Shown: in pieces, positions 31,740-41,171 of the stretch | Layout of the letters: the number at the start of each line of letters is the position of its first letter | Numbering within the stretch: the stretch's first letter is position 1 | DNA from: SG-bin7 sp964498095 | GTDB lineage: Bacteria > Bdellovibrionota > Bdellovibrionia > Bdellovibrionales > SG-bin7 | Direction: 5' to 3' | Assembly: GCA_964498095.1 (NCBI GenBank) | Contig: CAZCFY010000014.1 | Coordinates: 1 to 64,000, forward strand | DNA: 64,000 nt | Notes under the pieces: model-generated | What the model was told of the DNA's origin: nothing | Database searches by the model: none | Seen by the model: the letters and a program-made list of their open reading frames with translations, nothing else | Translations under genes and position numbers: made by a program

Positions 31740-32843
31740 ATGGGTTTAAAGTGTGGAATCGTCGGTCTTCCCAATGTTGGCAAAAGTACTCTCTTTAATG
31801 CCCTCACCTCCGCCAAAGCCGAAGCCGCGAACTTTCCGTTTTGTACGATTGATCCCAATGTGGGTGTGGTCACCGTTCCCGACGCCAGACTTGATAAAAT
31901 CGCCGCTCTTGTTAAACCGGAAAGAACACTGCCCACGGCTATTGAGTTTGTCGATATCGCGGGTATCGTGAAAGGCGCGAGCCAAGGCGAGGGCCTGGGA
32001 AATAAATTTTTGGCCAACATTCGCGAGACGGATGCCATAGTTCATGTGGTGCGCTGTTTTGATGACCCCAACATCGTCCACGTCTCGGGTTCCGTTGATC
32101 CTTTGCGTGACGTTGAGGTTATTAATACGGAATTAGCCCTGGCGGATTTAGACTCCATAGAAAAACGTTACAAAAAAATCGAAAAAACCGCACAGATGAC
32201 TACCGACAAAGCTTTAAAGATCGAGTTTTCGATTGTTTCCAAACTTTATAAAGCCCTGCAAGACGGAAAGCCGGCGCGAACAGTGATCCCCCACGACGAA
32301 GTCGAAGCGAAAATCATGAAGGAGTGTCACCTCTTAACAGCTAAACCTGTTCTATATGCCTGCAATGTCAAAGAAGATGATTTCCATGCAGGTGGCAACG
32401 AATGGACCAAAAAAGTCGAAGATCACGCCAAGAAAGAAAATAATGAAGCGATCTTGATTTGCGCCGAAGTCGAAGCGCAAATCGCCGAGCTCGATCCTTC
32501 TGAACGCAAAGAATTCTTGGCCAGCATTGGCGCCAGTGAGCCCGGACTTAACCGTTTGATCTTTGCGGCTTACAGACTTTTAAATTTATATACTTATTTT
32601 ACCGCCGGAAAAAAAGAAGTCCGCGCTTGGACAATTCATAAAGGTGATAAAGCGCCGCAAGCAGCCGGCGTCATTCATACGGACTTTGAAAAAGGATTTA
32701 TTCGCGCAGAAACTTATCACTGTGATGATTTATTCGCACTGGGCTCAGAAAACGCCGTCAAAGAAGCCGGCAAATACCGCTCCGAAGGCAAAGAATATGT
32801 GGTTAAAGACGGCGACATCTTGTTTTTTAAATTTAACGTGTAG
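31740..32843 (+). CDS. ychF: Redox-regulated ATPase/GTPase YchF
   Basis: A 367-residue Obg-like P-loop protein: GLPNVGKSTLFNAL, FVDIAGIVKGASQGEGLGNKFL, a variant NxxE nucleotide-specificity region as in YchF, then the TGS domain ending in FFKFNV. YchF binds ATP in place of GTP and links to ribosomes and oxidative stress. The last 47 bases, coding for this conserved C-terminus, also encode the signal peptide of the next gene in another frame. Confidence 0.97.
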   Translation: MGLKCGIVGLPNVGKSTLFNALTSAKAEAANFPFCTIDPNVGVVTVPDARLDKIAALVKPERTLPTAIEFVDIAGIVKGASQGEGLGNKFLANIRETDAIVHVVRCFDDPNIVHVSGSVDPLRDVEVINTELALADLDSIEKRYKKIEKTAQMTTDKALKIEFSIVSKLYKALQDGKPARTVIPHDEVEAKIMKECHLLTAKPVLYACNVKEDDFHAGGNEWTKKVEDHAKKENNEAILICAEVEAQIAELDPSERKEFLASIGASEPGLNRLIFAAYRLLNLYTYFTAGKKEVRAWTIHKGDKAPQAAGVIHTDFEKGFIRAETYHCDDLFALGSENAVKEAGKYRSEGKEYVVKDGDILFFKFNV

Positions 32844-33618
32844 TTTTGCTTTGGCGTGGGGCCCCAATGGTCACCGCATCGTCGGGCAAATCGCGCAAAA
32901 TCATTTATCACCAAAGGCCACCGAACAGGTAAAAGGTTTGTTGGGAGAGAGTTTGGCGCAAGCCAGTACCTGGGCCGATGATATGCGCAGTAATCCCAAG
33001 TACAAACACGTCGAACCTTGGCATTACGTAGAGATTCCCAATGGGCAAACTTATGCTTCCGCGAAAAAAAATCCGGGTGGAGATTTATTAAAAGCCCTCA
33101 AGGAAATGGAAGCCACCTTACGCGACGAAAAGGCTTTGACCGAAAAAAAGACCGAAGCCCTAAGATTATTCGTGCATTTTATGGGTGACCTTCATCAACC
33201 CCTCCACGTGGGGCGCGGCAATGACAGAGGTGGAAATACTTGCTTCGTAAAATGGCTGAAAAATTATTCCAAAAGTAATTTGCACGAAGTTTGGGATTCG
33301 AAACTTATCGAATCCCAGGGCTTAAGTTTTACCGAGTACACGCAGTTTTTAGAAAATGTTTCGGGTGATAAACAAAAAGTTTTTGTGGCTGGCGATTTTG
33401 ATAGCTGGGCTGTCGAGTCCATGACTTTGCGAGAAAAGATTTATCCCCCTAACTCCGAAAAGTATTGCCGCACCGGCGGCAGCCGAGGCTACCCGCCTTT
33501 TCGCGCACAGCCGCTACTAGGTTATGACTACCGGTTTGAACACATAAAATCCGTTGAAGAACAGCTGCAAAAAGGCGGACTTAGATTAGCGGAAAAATTG
33601 AATTCGATTTGGAAATAA
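32797..33618 (+). CDS. Secreted S1/P1-type nuclease
   Basis: A 273-residue protein. The ATG at 32797 gives a 20-residue signal peptide (MWLK, hydrophobic core, ALA) followed at once by the family N-terminus WGPNGH, which must be exposed because Trp is a zinc ligand. AAGG lies eight bases upstream. All other zinc ligands are visible: WADD, WHYVEIP, HFMGDLHQPLHVG and HEVWD. Family members degrade single-stranded RNA and DNA and remove 3'-phosphates. The first 47 bases overlap ychF in a different frame. A periplasmic or extracellular nuclease for scavenging nucleotides is likely. Confidence 0.92.
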   Translation: MWLKTATSCFLNLTCSFALAWGPNGHRIVGQIAQNHLSPKATEQVKGLLGESLAQASTWADDMRSNPKYKHVEPWHYVEIPNGQTYASAKKNPGGDLLKALKEMEATLRDEKALTEKKTEALRLFVHFMGDLHQPLHVGRGNDRGGNTCFVKWLKNYSKSNLHEVWDSKLIESQGLSFTEYTQFLENVSGDKQKVFVAGDFDSWAVESMTLREKIYPPNSEKYCRTGGSRGYPPFRAQPLLGYDYRFEHIKSVEEQLQKGGLRLAEKLNSIWK

Positions 33619-33716
33619 AAAAGCCGTAGTGCTTATTTTTATAACAAGTCTTTCTCCAACCTCAAAAAATTTGCAAACTGAACTTCAACCAAATATGGTC
33701 AAGTTATGGAGGTCCC

Positions 33717-35594
33717 ATGGCAATTCACGAACTCACCGACGAACAAATCCACACAATGTCCCTTGAAGAAAAAGATAGGTGGTGGCTAAAAAATGTTTAT
33801 AAAGGTGATATGCCGCAACTCACCGTGCGCTCGGCGCTCACGGGAATGGTTCTGGGCTCCGTACTAAGTCTCACCAATTTATACATCGGCATCAAAACAG
33901 GATGGACACTCGGCGTGGGGATTTCATCGGTAATTTTATCCTTTGCCATGTTTCGATTTCTCGCCAAGCTAAATATCAGTACCGACATGACGGTTCTGGA
34001 AAACAATGCCATGCAATCCATCGCGACAAGTGCGGGCTACATGACATCGCCTCTCATGGCGTCCATGCCCGCTTACATGATGATTACCGGCCAAGTGGTT
34101 CCGATGTGGCACACGTTTTGGTGGGTTGTTGCCCTGTCGCTACTGGGCGTGCTGTTTGCGTTTCCACTGAAAAAGAGATTTATCAATGAGGACCAACTTC
34201 CTTTTCCCGAAGGCTATGCGGCGGGTGTCGTTCTTGACAACCTTCACACCGATAAGGGCGGTAAAGAAGGTATGTTTAAAGCAAAACTTCTATTCGTGGG
34301 TATGAGTCTTTCGGCCTTTATCGAAATAATTCGCCATGAAGCAGTAATGACTTTTTTAAAATTAAAAGCCCTTTTGTTACCGGAGCACTGGGATCACTTT
34401 ATTTACAAGTTTTTTACACCCAAAATTGGCGGCATTCCGCTCAATGCTCTAACTATTCAATGGGAAACTTCGATAGTCATGGTTGGCACCGGCGGCCTTA
34501 TGAGCATGAAGAGTGCGATGTCGATGTTACTTGGCGGTACAATAAATTATTTTATTTTAGCGCCGATTCTTATTAATAATGGCATCATCCCCGAGGCCAA
34601 ATTTAAAGCGATTACGATGTGGTCTCTCTGGGGCGGCGCCGCGATGATGACAACGGCTTCTCTTTATTCGTTTTTCTCCAAACCCAAAATGCTGCTAGAG
34701 GCGTTTAAAAAGCCTTTTACCAAAGGCAGCAAGAAAAAAGATCCGCTCGAGGACATTGAACTTCCAATGTCGTTATTCGTAGTTGGCATTCCCGTCGTTG
34801 GTTTCATTTGTGTTTGGATGGGACACGCTTGGTTTAATATCGAATGGTGGTTAGGACTTATCGCCATTCCTCTGGTGTTTGTATTTACGCTGATTGCAGT
34901 TACTTCCACGGGACTCACCGCTATCACTCCGGGCGGGGCGCTTGCTAAACTGACGCAAATTACCTATAGCTTTTTAGCGCCGGGAAATGTCTCGACGAAT
35001 TTAATGTCGGCCGGGATTACTTCGGAAGTATCACTAAATGCTAGTAACTTATTAATGGACATTAAGCCGGCATACATGCTCGGCGGGAAACCGCGCCATC
35101 AAGCCATCGGTCACGTATTGGGAATTTTTGCCGGCGGCCTTGTTGCCATCCCCGCTTTTTATTATCTTTTCGGTGGAGACATTTCTCTTTTTACTTCCGA
35201 GAAAATGCCCTTACCGGGCGCTAACATTTGGAAGGCGGTTTCGGAGGTCTTATCCAAAGGACTTTCTTCTCTTCATCCCACGGCCCAAACAGCCGCTCTC
35301 ATCGGGGGCGCTCTAGGAATTATTTTTGAATTCACCAATCAAAAAATGAAAGGCCGCTTCCTTCTGTCAGGGGTAAGTCTTGGTTTAGGATTTGTTTTAC
35401 GTTTTTCTGATACGTGGCTTATGTCATTAGGCGCTTTGTTCTTCTGGCTCTGCCGCCGCAACTTTAAGGATCCCAAATCCGTAGGTTACCGCGCCTTCGT
35501 CGATAATCAAGAAACCATGGCGGCAGGAGTGATCGCCGGCGGTTCGATTATTGGAATTTTACTGATGTTAGTGGAAAGAGCAATTAGTCACTAA
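33717..35594 (+). CDS. OPT-family oligopeptide transporter
   Basis: A 625-residue polytopic protein with about 14-16 hydrophobic segments and the OPT pattern near the N-terminus (RSALTGMVLGSVLSLTNLYIGIKTGW), and QLPFPEGYAAG. OPT carriers take up small peptides, or iron-siderophore complexes, by proton symport. It starts with GGAGG seven bases upstream and stands alone, 98 bases after the nuclease gene. Confidence 0.9.
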   Translation: MAIHELTDEQIHTMSLEEKDRWWLKNVYKGDMPQLTVRSALTGMVLGSVLSLTNLYIGIKTGWTLGVGISSVILSFAMFRFLAKLNISTDMTVLENNAMQSIATSAGYMTSPLMASMPAYMMITGQVVPMWHTFWWVVALSLLGVLFAFPLKKRFINEDQLPFPEGYAAGVVLDNLHTDKGGKEGMFKAKLLFVGMSLSAFIEIIRHEAVMTFLKLKALLLPEHWDHFIYKFFTPKIGGIPLNALTIQWETSIVMVGTGGLMSMKSAMSMLLGGTINYFILAPILINNGIIPEAKFKAITMWSLWGGAAMMTTASLYSFFSKPKMLLEAFKKPFTKGSKKKDPLEDIELPMSLFVVGIPVVGFICVWMGHAWFNIEWWLGLIAIPLVFVFTLIAVTSTGLTAITPGGALAKLTQITYSFLAPGNVSTNLMSAGITSEVSLNASNLLMDIKPAYMLGGKPRHQAIGHVLGIFAGGLVAIPAFYYLFGGDISLFTSEKMPLPGANIWKAVSEVLSKGLSSLHPTAQTAALIGGALGIIFEFTNQKMKGRFLLSGVSLGLGFVLRFSDTWLMSLGALFFWLCRRNFKDPKSVGYRAFVDNQETMAAGVIAGGSIIGILLMLVERAISH

Positions 35595-35620
35595 TGAGCG
35601 CTCGAATCCAAGAACGGGCT

Positions 35621-38020
35621 TTATTCCCAAATTTCCCGGAATGCCGATAAGGAGTTACCTTTAACTCCTACCGGCGCCGTCAGCCAGGCCATTGACGATT
35701 CTTTGCCGTTATAAATGTAGTCGTAATTATAATAATTGCCGACCACCTTTTTAACGTACTCTCGTGTTTCGAAAAATGGAATGTGCTCGACAAACTCGTC
35801 GGTTTCTAAAACTCCAAAGGTCATAAGCCAGCCGTCCACGCGGTGAGGCCCGGCATTGTAGGCTGCCGCCACAAGCGGAAGCTGGCCCGAGAATTTTTTG
35901 ATGAGTTTCCCTAGATAACGAGTACCGATACGTATGTTTGTTCCCGGATCTGTTAACTGATCGACATGAAAACCATTTTCTTTTAGAAGGCGGGCGACTT
36001 GTTTTGCGGTGTTGGGCATAACTTGCATTAGACCTTGCGCCCCGGTTGGTGATTTTGCATCCGCCTTATATTGACTCTCGGCGCGAATGATCGACCAAAC
36101 AAAATTCATCGGCACCGAATAGTCATTAGCCGCAATTTTTACGTTTTGTTGATACGCCATCGGATAGGACGCTTCCCAAAGATCTTTTGCTCCATCAAGC
36201 CCCTTTTTGGTCCGTTCTTTTCCGAGGACGACATAACCCACATAGGAAGAACGGTTATAGGACTCAATGGCTTGATATTGAGAAATAAGCATGCGTAATT
36301 TTTTAGGGTCACGAATGCGGCCTTCGATATCGTAAAGCTCCCACTTTGCTAATTCAAAAAGCCCGACACGAATAAGATCTTGCGCTCGCTGATACTTGCG
36401 CATGAACTCAGGATTTCCGAAGGACATGGAAACCATCATGTCCTTGGCCTCCTCTTCGGCATCGGTACCTTGTGCGACCTCGTCTTCGTCTTCACCCTCG
36501 CCTTCGGGAGAATCTTTATTTACCGTTTCTTCGCTTTCATCCTCTTCGGCGACGGCATCGTCTTTTTCTTCATCATTAGAATTATCGGCGGCAGTGATCT
36601 CCGCCTCCGGCGGCAATGGCACTTCGGTCTGCGCCGGCATTCGCAATTCGTCTCCCTCTTTTGGCATTTCTTCAAGACGGGTTCGCGCTAGAATACTGTA
36701 ATACCCGTTACCTCGCGATAGTAACTCAAAATGCTGGCGGGCCACCTGATAACGGCCGGCACGCAGAGTACTCATCCCCATCCAATAATTGACCTTGTCG
36801 GGAAGCAGTTGATGGCGTTTAGATTTGCGCGTGTTAGCTTTAAATTGCGCGAAAGACTTATAGGCGCCGTCGTAATCTCCTTTAAGGTAACGAATCCAAG
36901 CCAAATGCCATTTGGCATCGCGAACAAGTCCCGAACGATGAAATTTTTGGGTAATTAACTCAAACTTCCGAATGGCGCCGTCATAATCTTGAGACAGATA
37001 ACTTACAAACGCGGATCTAAATAAAGCGGCCCGCCCTGCCTTTGAATGTGGACCCAGTTCATAAGCCCGCATATAGGCGGCCGTGGAAATCTGATATTTT
37101 TGAGCCCTAGCGGCCGCTTTGCCAAGTAGAGAAAGGTAGTCGATGTTGTTTCGCTTTTCTTCATAATGCTTAAAGATAATGGGTAGAGCGTCTTCTACCA
37201 AGCCTTCATCGACAAGAAATTCGGCAAAAACGTTATCGGCATAGTAATCATTTTTATTTTTTCCACGAAGCGAATCAATTTCGGCGCGCGCGCGCTCAGT
37301 TTCACCGGCCCAGCCTAGAGATTGAATGCGGGCTTTCACGTCGCTCATGTTCGCGTAACAACCGAGGCTCTCGCCGCCGATTTTCACCGTGTGTAAGTCA
37401 ATGCCCCATTCCTGAACCAAGGGATGCGTAGGGAACTTGGAATAAAGTTTCCGTGCCCACCGGCACGACTGCCAGGGACGGCGCAATTTATTTTCGACCA
37501 GCACCAAATGCCAAAGCACTTGTGGATAATATTCGGTGCCACGCATTTTACGCGACAAGTACTCAAAATGCATGCGGGCCTGATGCCAGTCTTTTTCTAA
37601 AACACCGAGAAGACCCAACTCAAAACGCGCTTCTTGAAAATTCTTTTTAGATCCCCAAGCGGTACGAATTTGTCGTAAATGCTGATGAGCCTCATCATAC
37701 TTTCCGAGTGTTTTATAAATTCGGCCTAAATAAAGATGAACATAGTCAGAAAGTTTTGAACCTAAGCTTAAAGCTTCGTGAAAATGTTTTGCCGACTCTT
37801 CAAAGCCGCCGCTTTGGAAAAGCAAAGTGCCCAGAGCGTATTGAGCTAGTGATTGGTCCTCACCTTTAATTTGGTTTTTGCTAAGCCCTTCGCGCAACAT
37901 GGCGATGGATTTCTCGCGGCTGCCTTTTAGAACTTCCGCACGAACAGAATCAAATAGATCCGCACCCTGGGCAAAATTAAATGGCAGTGCGCAAAGAACA
38001 ATAGAGATCAAAAAGTTCAA
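35621..38020 (-). CDS. Slt-like lytic transglycosylase with long TPR-type N-terminus
   Basis: A 799-residue exported protein: TTG start (signal peptide about 1-19), TPR-like helices for about 450 residues, a strongly acidic linker (about 485-540, runs of Glu/Asp) and a C-terminal SLT domain with catalytic Glu648 in RAESQY, then GLMQVMP and AAYNAGP. It cuts peptidoglycan glycan strands. Unlike the Slt at 8244 it carries the acidic insert between helices and catalytic domain. It diverges from radA. Confidence 0.88.
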   Translation of the reverse strand: MNFLISIVLCALPFNFAQGADLFDSVRAEVLKGSREKSIAMLREGLSKNQIKGEDQSLAQYALGTLLFQSGGFEESAKHFHEALSLGSKLSDYVHLYLGRIYKTLGKYDEAHQHLRQIRTAWGSKKNFQEARFELGLLGVLEKDWHQARMHFEYLSRKMRGTEYYPQVLWHLVLVENKLRRPWQSCRWARKLYSKFPTHPLVQEWGIDLHTVKIGGESLGCYANMSDVKARIQSLGWAGETERARAEIDSLRGKNKNDYYADNVFAEFLVDEGLVEDALPIIFKHYEEKRNNIDYLSLLGKAAARAQKYQISTAAYMRAYELGPHSKAGRAALFRSAFVSYLSQDYDGAIRKFELITQKFHRSGLVRDAKWHLAWIRYLKGDYDGAYKSFAQFKANTRKSKRHQLLPDKVNYWMGMSTLRAGRYQVARQHFELLSRGNGYYSILARTRLEEMPKEGDELRMPAQTEVPLPPEAEITAADNSNDEEKDDAVAEEDESEETVNKDSPEGEGEDEDEVAQGTDAEEEAKDMMVSMSFGNPEFMRKYQRAQDLIRVGLFELAKWELYDIEGRIRDPKKLRMLISQYQAIESYNRSSYVGYVVLGKERTKKGLDGAKDLWEASYPMAYQQNVKIAANDYSVPMNFVWSIIRAESQYKADAKSPTGAQGLMQVMPNTAKQVARLLKENGFHVDQLTDPGTNIRIGTRYLGKLIKKFSGQLPLVAAAYNAGPHRVDGWLMTFGVLETDEFVEHIPFFETREYVKKVVGNYYNYDYIYNGKESSMAWLTAPVGVKGNSLSAFREIWE

Positions 38021-38039
38021 CCGTGAACCCCCAAAAGTC

Positions 38040-38059
38040 GATGTCCTTCTCTGGACATC
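38040..38059. promoter_or_regulatory. GATGTCC-N6-GGACATC dyad between the Slt-like gene and radA
   Basis: Seven-base arms with a six-base spacer (TTCTCT) form a perfect dyad in the 66-bp gap between divergent genes, 28 bases before the radA ATG and 19 bases after the other gene start. It could be an operator shared by both, or a short hairpin in one transcript. No factor is known to bind this sequence. Confidence 0.4.
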
Positions 38060-38086
38060 CCATTACTTTAATGATAGCGAAACAGA

Positions 38087-39556
38087 ATGGGAAAGTCGAA
38101 AAACAAGACTATTTTTTCTTGTCAAAACTGCGGCGCTCAACGACCTAAGTGGGAGGGCCGTTGCCCAGAATGTGGTGCGTGGAATAGCCTCGTCGAAGAG
38201 GTTCCTCTAGACGAAACCAAGGACCGGGGCTGGCTTTCTAATGTTTCCGAAGGGTTATCAAGTTTATCTGATAATGTAGTCGCAACTCCTGCTCGCCGCA
38301 TTAGCACCTCATATGGCGAGCTTGACCGGGTTTTAGGCGGCGGCTTGATTCCGGGCAGTTTTGTTTTATTGGGCGGCGAACCGGGAATCGGCAAAAGTAC
38401 GCTGTTACTTCAAATGTCTGATGGCGTTGCCCGGCAAAACCGCAAAGTTTTATACATTTCGGGCGAAGAAAGTGTCAGCCAAACTGTTTTACGCGCGCAG
38501 CGTTTGGGGCTTAAAAATGGTAACGTTAAAGTCGCCTCGGAAAGTAATTTAAATTCTATTTTAAGTTTAATTGAACGCGAGTCCCCGGATCTCGTCATCG
38601 TCGATTCCATTCAAACTGTGTATTTAAGCGATATTACTTCTGCACCAGGAACTGTCAGCCAAGTCCGCGAGTGCGCGGGACAGTTAATGGGTTTGGCGAA
38701 AAATAAAGGTGTGAGCATTTTTATAATTGGCCATATCACTAAAGATGGAAATATCGCCGGACCAAAAGTTTTAGAACACATGGTGGATACAGTTTTATCT
38801 TTTGATGGTGATCCTCATCATCAGTTTCGGTTGCTGCGCGCTTTAAAAAACCGCTTTGGTGCGGCTCATGAACTTGGCGTATTCCAAATGGACTCCTCGG
38901 GTCTGCGCGAAGTTTCTAATCCCTCTGAAATGTTTTTAGAGGAACGAAACGCGCAAGCCATTGGCTCGGCGGTTTTTTGTTCGATGGAAGGCTCGCGGCC
39001 TTTGTTATGTGAAGTTCAAGCTTTAACCGTGGCCTCGCCATTGGCAATGCCCCGCCGAACTTCGATTGGCTTTGATGTTCAGCGCGTGCACATGGTCGTG
39101 GCGGTTTTAGATAAGCATACAAGTTGTGATCTTTCGCATTCTGATATTTTTGTAAATGTTGTCGGTGGATTAAAACTCGAGGAGCCTGCGGCGGATTTGG
39201 CGGTGGCGGCGAGTTTATTATCTAGTTATGGACATGTTGAGATCCCGGCCAAAATGGCATTCTTTGGCGAAATCGGTTTAACCGGCGAAGTACGCGCCGT
39301 AAATTTTGCCGAGAAAAGAGTTATGGAAGCGCATCGCCTGGGATTTGAAAGTTTTGTGTTGCCGCTAGCCTGCAAGAAACATTTGTCGGGCTTGGATAAA
39401 AAAGTCCTAGCGCAAATTATTTGGATACAAAAGCTTAGCGATTTGCCAAAGTGTTTGAATATCTCTCCCCGCAAAAAATCAGCCCCAAAGCCAGGCGACG
39501 CCGAGCGCGAAAGTTATTTGATTGCCAAGACCGACGGTCCGCAGGGAAATGCGTAG
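38087..39556 (+). CDS. radA: DNA repair protein RadA
   Basis: A 489-residue RadA: N-terminal four-Cys zinc finger (CQNCG, CPECG), Walker A GGEPGIGKST, the KNRFG motif (LKNRFGAAHELG) that drives branch migration, and a C-terminal Lon-protease-like domain (about 285-440). It is a RecA-related helicase that speeds branch migration in recombinational repair. No clear Shine-Dalgarno was found, so the exact start is slightly uncertain; MGKSKNKTIFSCQNC fits the usual RadA N-terminus. Confidence 0.96.
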   Translation: MGKSKNKTIFSCQNCGAQRPKWEGRCPECGAWNSLVEEVPLDETKDRGWLSNVSEGLSSLSDNVVATPARRISTSYGELDRVLGGGLIPGSFVLLGGEPGIGKSTLLLQMSDGVARQNRKVLYISGEESVSQTVLRAQRLGLKNGNVKVASESNLNSILSLIERESPDLVIVDSIQTVYLSDITSAPGTVSQVRECAGQLMGLAKNKGVSIFIIGHITKDGNIAGPKVLEHMVDTVLSFDGDPHHQFRLLRALKNRFGAAHELGVFQMDSSGLREVSNPSEMFLEERNAQAIGSAVFCSMEGSRPLLCEVQALTVASPLAMPRRTSIGFDVQRVHMVVAVLDKHTSCDLSHSDIFVNVVGGLKLEEPAADLAVAASLLSSYGHVEIPAKMAFFGEIGLTGEVRAVNFAEKRVMEAHRLGFESFVLPLACKKHLSGLDKKVLAQIIWIQKLSDLPKCLNISPRKKSAPKPGDAERESYLIAKTDGPQGNA

Positions 39557-39593
39557 TTTTCAACCATCGTTTCCTAATTACGCACGACGCGCT

Positions 39594-40503
39594 CTAATGC
39601 CGCAATTTGTGATGCGCCCAACATAAAGTCGTTAGATTTTCCAAAGTATTTTTACCACCCATCGCCAAGGGAATTTGGTGATGAACTTCGAGCCATCTTT
39701 TGTTTTTGCAGCGGTAGCCATTTTGATAATGAGTACAACACCCCTGATCGCGAAGATTTATTTGATGTTTTATTTGCGCGGGAATTTTTCGTCTGAGCGT
39801 TTGCGTTCTCACTTTATCTGTCCCGGGGACAGGAGCAGATGCGTCATGCGCCAACCGCTTGGCTTTTTCAACCGGATCATTTCGTTGCAGATAAAATTCT
39901 AATAGTTCCTCTAGCGCCTCTTCCATCGATGCCGATTTCCGGCTTTTTTGACTTAACAAATCTTGCACACGTCGTAAATTTTTCAGAATTTTTTCTGATA
40001 ATCCCAAGCGCACGGCCAAACGATCTTCCGATACATATTTTACCGACTCTGGCGTTGCGACCTGCGGAGCAATTTTGGCAACCTCTTTTTCTAATTCTGG
40101 TTTCGGTAAGTTTTTTGCAAGCTTTAGCCAGTGACCGCTGTTTTCCGCCGTAAGCACCGGCGTAATTTTTCTCGCATTGCTTACGGTAATTTCCTGCCGA
40201 CGAATGGCTTCTTTTAATTCCGGCACTTTTTTTTGACTTGCGGGCGATAGCAATAAAGTTCGAAGCATTGGCCTCAGATAGTTTTAAATACTTTAAAGAG
40301 TAGTCAAATAGACTGGTGCACTCAAAATGCAGGAAACTTTTATGTTCGTCAATTTCTTGCAAAACATCTATTAATTCCGCTTCGGCTCGGTGGAAAGTCT
40401 TTGCCCGCAAAAGAGCCCTGTCATGCAACGCCATGGGGAAGTAGCCATTATCATTTAAAGCTGGCAAGGAAGCACCCTCGTTACCTAAAGTCAGAAAAGA
40501 CAT
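39594..40503 (-). pseudogene. HNH endonuclease gene broken by a frameshift at an A8 tract
   Basis: Two minus-strand frames make one protein: an N-terminal part (40503 to about 40235; SFLTLGNEG, FHRAEAELIDVLQEIDEHKSF) and a C-terminal part (about 40230 to 39594) ending in HHQIPLAMGGKN, a CWAHH motif and HYQNGYRCKNKRW. Removing one base from the eight A residues (T8 on plus, 40227-40234) joins them as KSKKVPELKEAI into about 302 residues. The HNH motif is complete. This family is abundant in Bdellovibrio-like genomes and of unclear role. The break may be decay, a slippage switch, or a sequencing error. AAAGGAG precedes the ATG. A dispersed repeat lies in the C-terminal frame. Confidence 0.85.
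39816..39835 (-). repeat. Dispersed palindromic repeat, copy 2, inside the HNH gene
   Basis: On the minus strand CTCCTGTCCCCGGGACAGAT matches the other two copies with one extra C. It is read in frame as S-A-P-V-P-G-T-D between the helical and HNH parts of the endonuclease, a short linker where an insertion could be tolerated. Confidence 0.6.
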
Positions 40504-40620
40504 AAGACTCCTTTGGTTTTTAAATTTATTTTTTGAAGTGAAGCAACTTAAATTTAAAAAGCAAAAATGACAAGAAAAAATCAGAAGATATTTAAATATA
40601 TTTTACTTATAATGCTGAAA

Positions 40621-40665
40621 AAGTTTTCTTACTTGGAAGGCTAAGAAAGTTTTTTTACTTAGAAG
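40621..40665. repeat. Two near-identical 19-bp direct repeats upstream of the HNH gene
   Basis: AAGTTTTCTTACTTGGAAG (40621-40639) recurs as AAGTTTTTTTACTTAGAAG (40647-40665), 17 of 19 identical with a 26-bp period, in the AT-rich 219-bp gap 40504-40722. The spacing is about two and a half helical turns. It may bind a regulator of the HNH gene. No gene was seen in this gap. Confidence 0.4.
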
Positions 40666-40722
40666 TCGCAAAAGTTATTCAGCTAGTCGGCAACTGCAGC
40701 TACCACATCGAAACGACTGACT

Positions 40723-41154
40723 TCAAACTCCAAAATCATTTTTCGCATGCTCGCCAATGGCTTTGATAGCTCCGAGGATGCGTTCGTCGACGATGCCATT
40801 GCGGCGGAGAACTTCGTTGGTGCGGTTAAGACGGTCAATCAATAAACGTGTGATGCCCACCAACCACTGAGGACACTGTTTTAATTGCTCTTCGATACCT
40901 TTTTTATCAATGTAAACAGCTTCCACATCGGTTAATGCCATTGCTGAAGCCGTGTGAGGCGCTTCCATAATAATAGACATTTCGCCCAAGTATTCGCCTG
41001 AGTTTACGATCGCCAGAGGGATCTCTTTACCCTCGCCGCCACCATCGCGGAAAATTTTTATTTGGCCCTTTTTGATAATATAAAGACGGTCGGGAGAAGC
41101 CTTTTCACGCAAAATAATATCGCCTTTTTTAAACTTAATCGTCGTCGGTTGCAC
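40723..41154 (-). CDS. Single-domain cyclic nucleotide-binding protein
   Basis: A 143-residue protein with a cNMP-binding (cupin) fold: KFKKGDIILREKASPDRLYIIKKG, NSGEYLGEMSII and ALTDVEAVYIDK. The phosphate-binding cassette is degenerate: it lacks the RAA motif usual in CRP, so cAMP binding is doubtful. There is no helix-turn-helix, so it is not a stand-alone regulator. GTG start with GGAGG upstream. It follows glpK by 17 bases, so it may be part of a glycerol-related transcript. Confidence 0.85.
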   Translation of the reverse strand: MQPTTIKFKKGDIILREKASPDRLYIIKKGQIKIFRDGGGEGKEIPLAIVNSGEYLGEMSIIMEAPHTASAMALTDVEAVYIDKKGIEEQLKQCPQWLVGITRLLIDRLNRTNEVLRRNGIVDERILGAIKAIGEHAKNDFGV

Positions 41155-41171
41155 TTAACTCCTCCAACTTC

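Noticed and set aside
33619..33640. Terminator after the S1/P1 nuclease (AAGC-GCTT before a T-rich stretch)
   Set aside because: The stem is only four bases and unlikely to terminate transcription.
36380..36701. Overlapping plus-strand open frames opposite the acidic linker of the Slt-like gene
   Set aside because: They are low-complexity mirror translations of the Glu/Asp codon run, not independent genes.
40621..40665. CRISPR-like array from the repeats near the HNH gene
   Set aside because: Only two imperfect copies with a 26-bp period and a seven-base gap; no spacers or cas genes.
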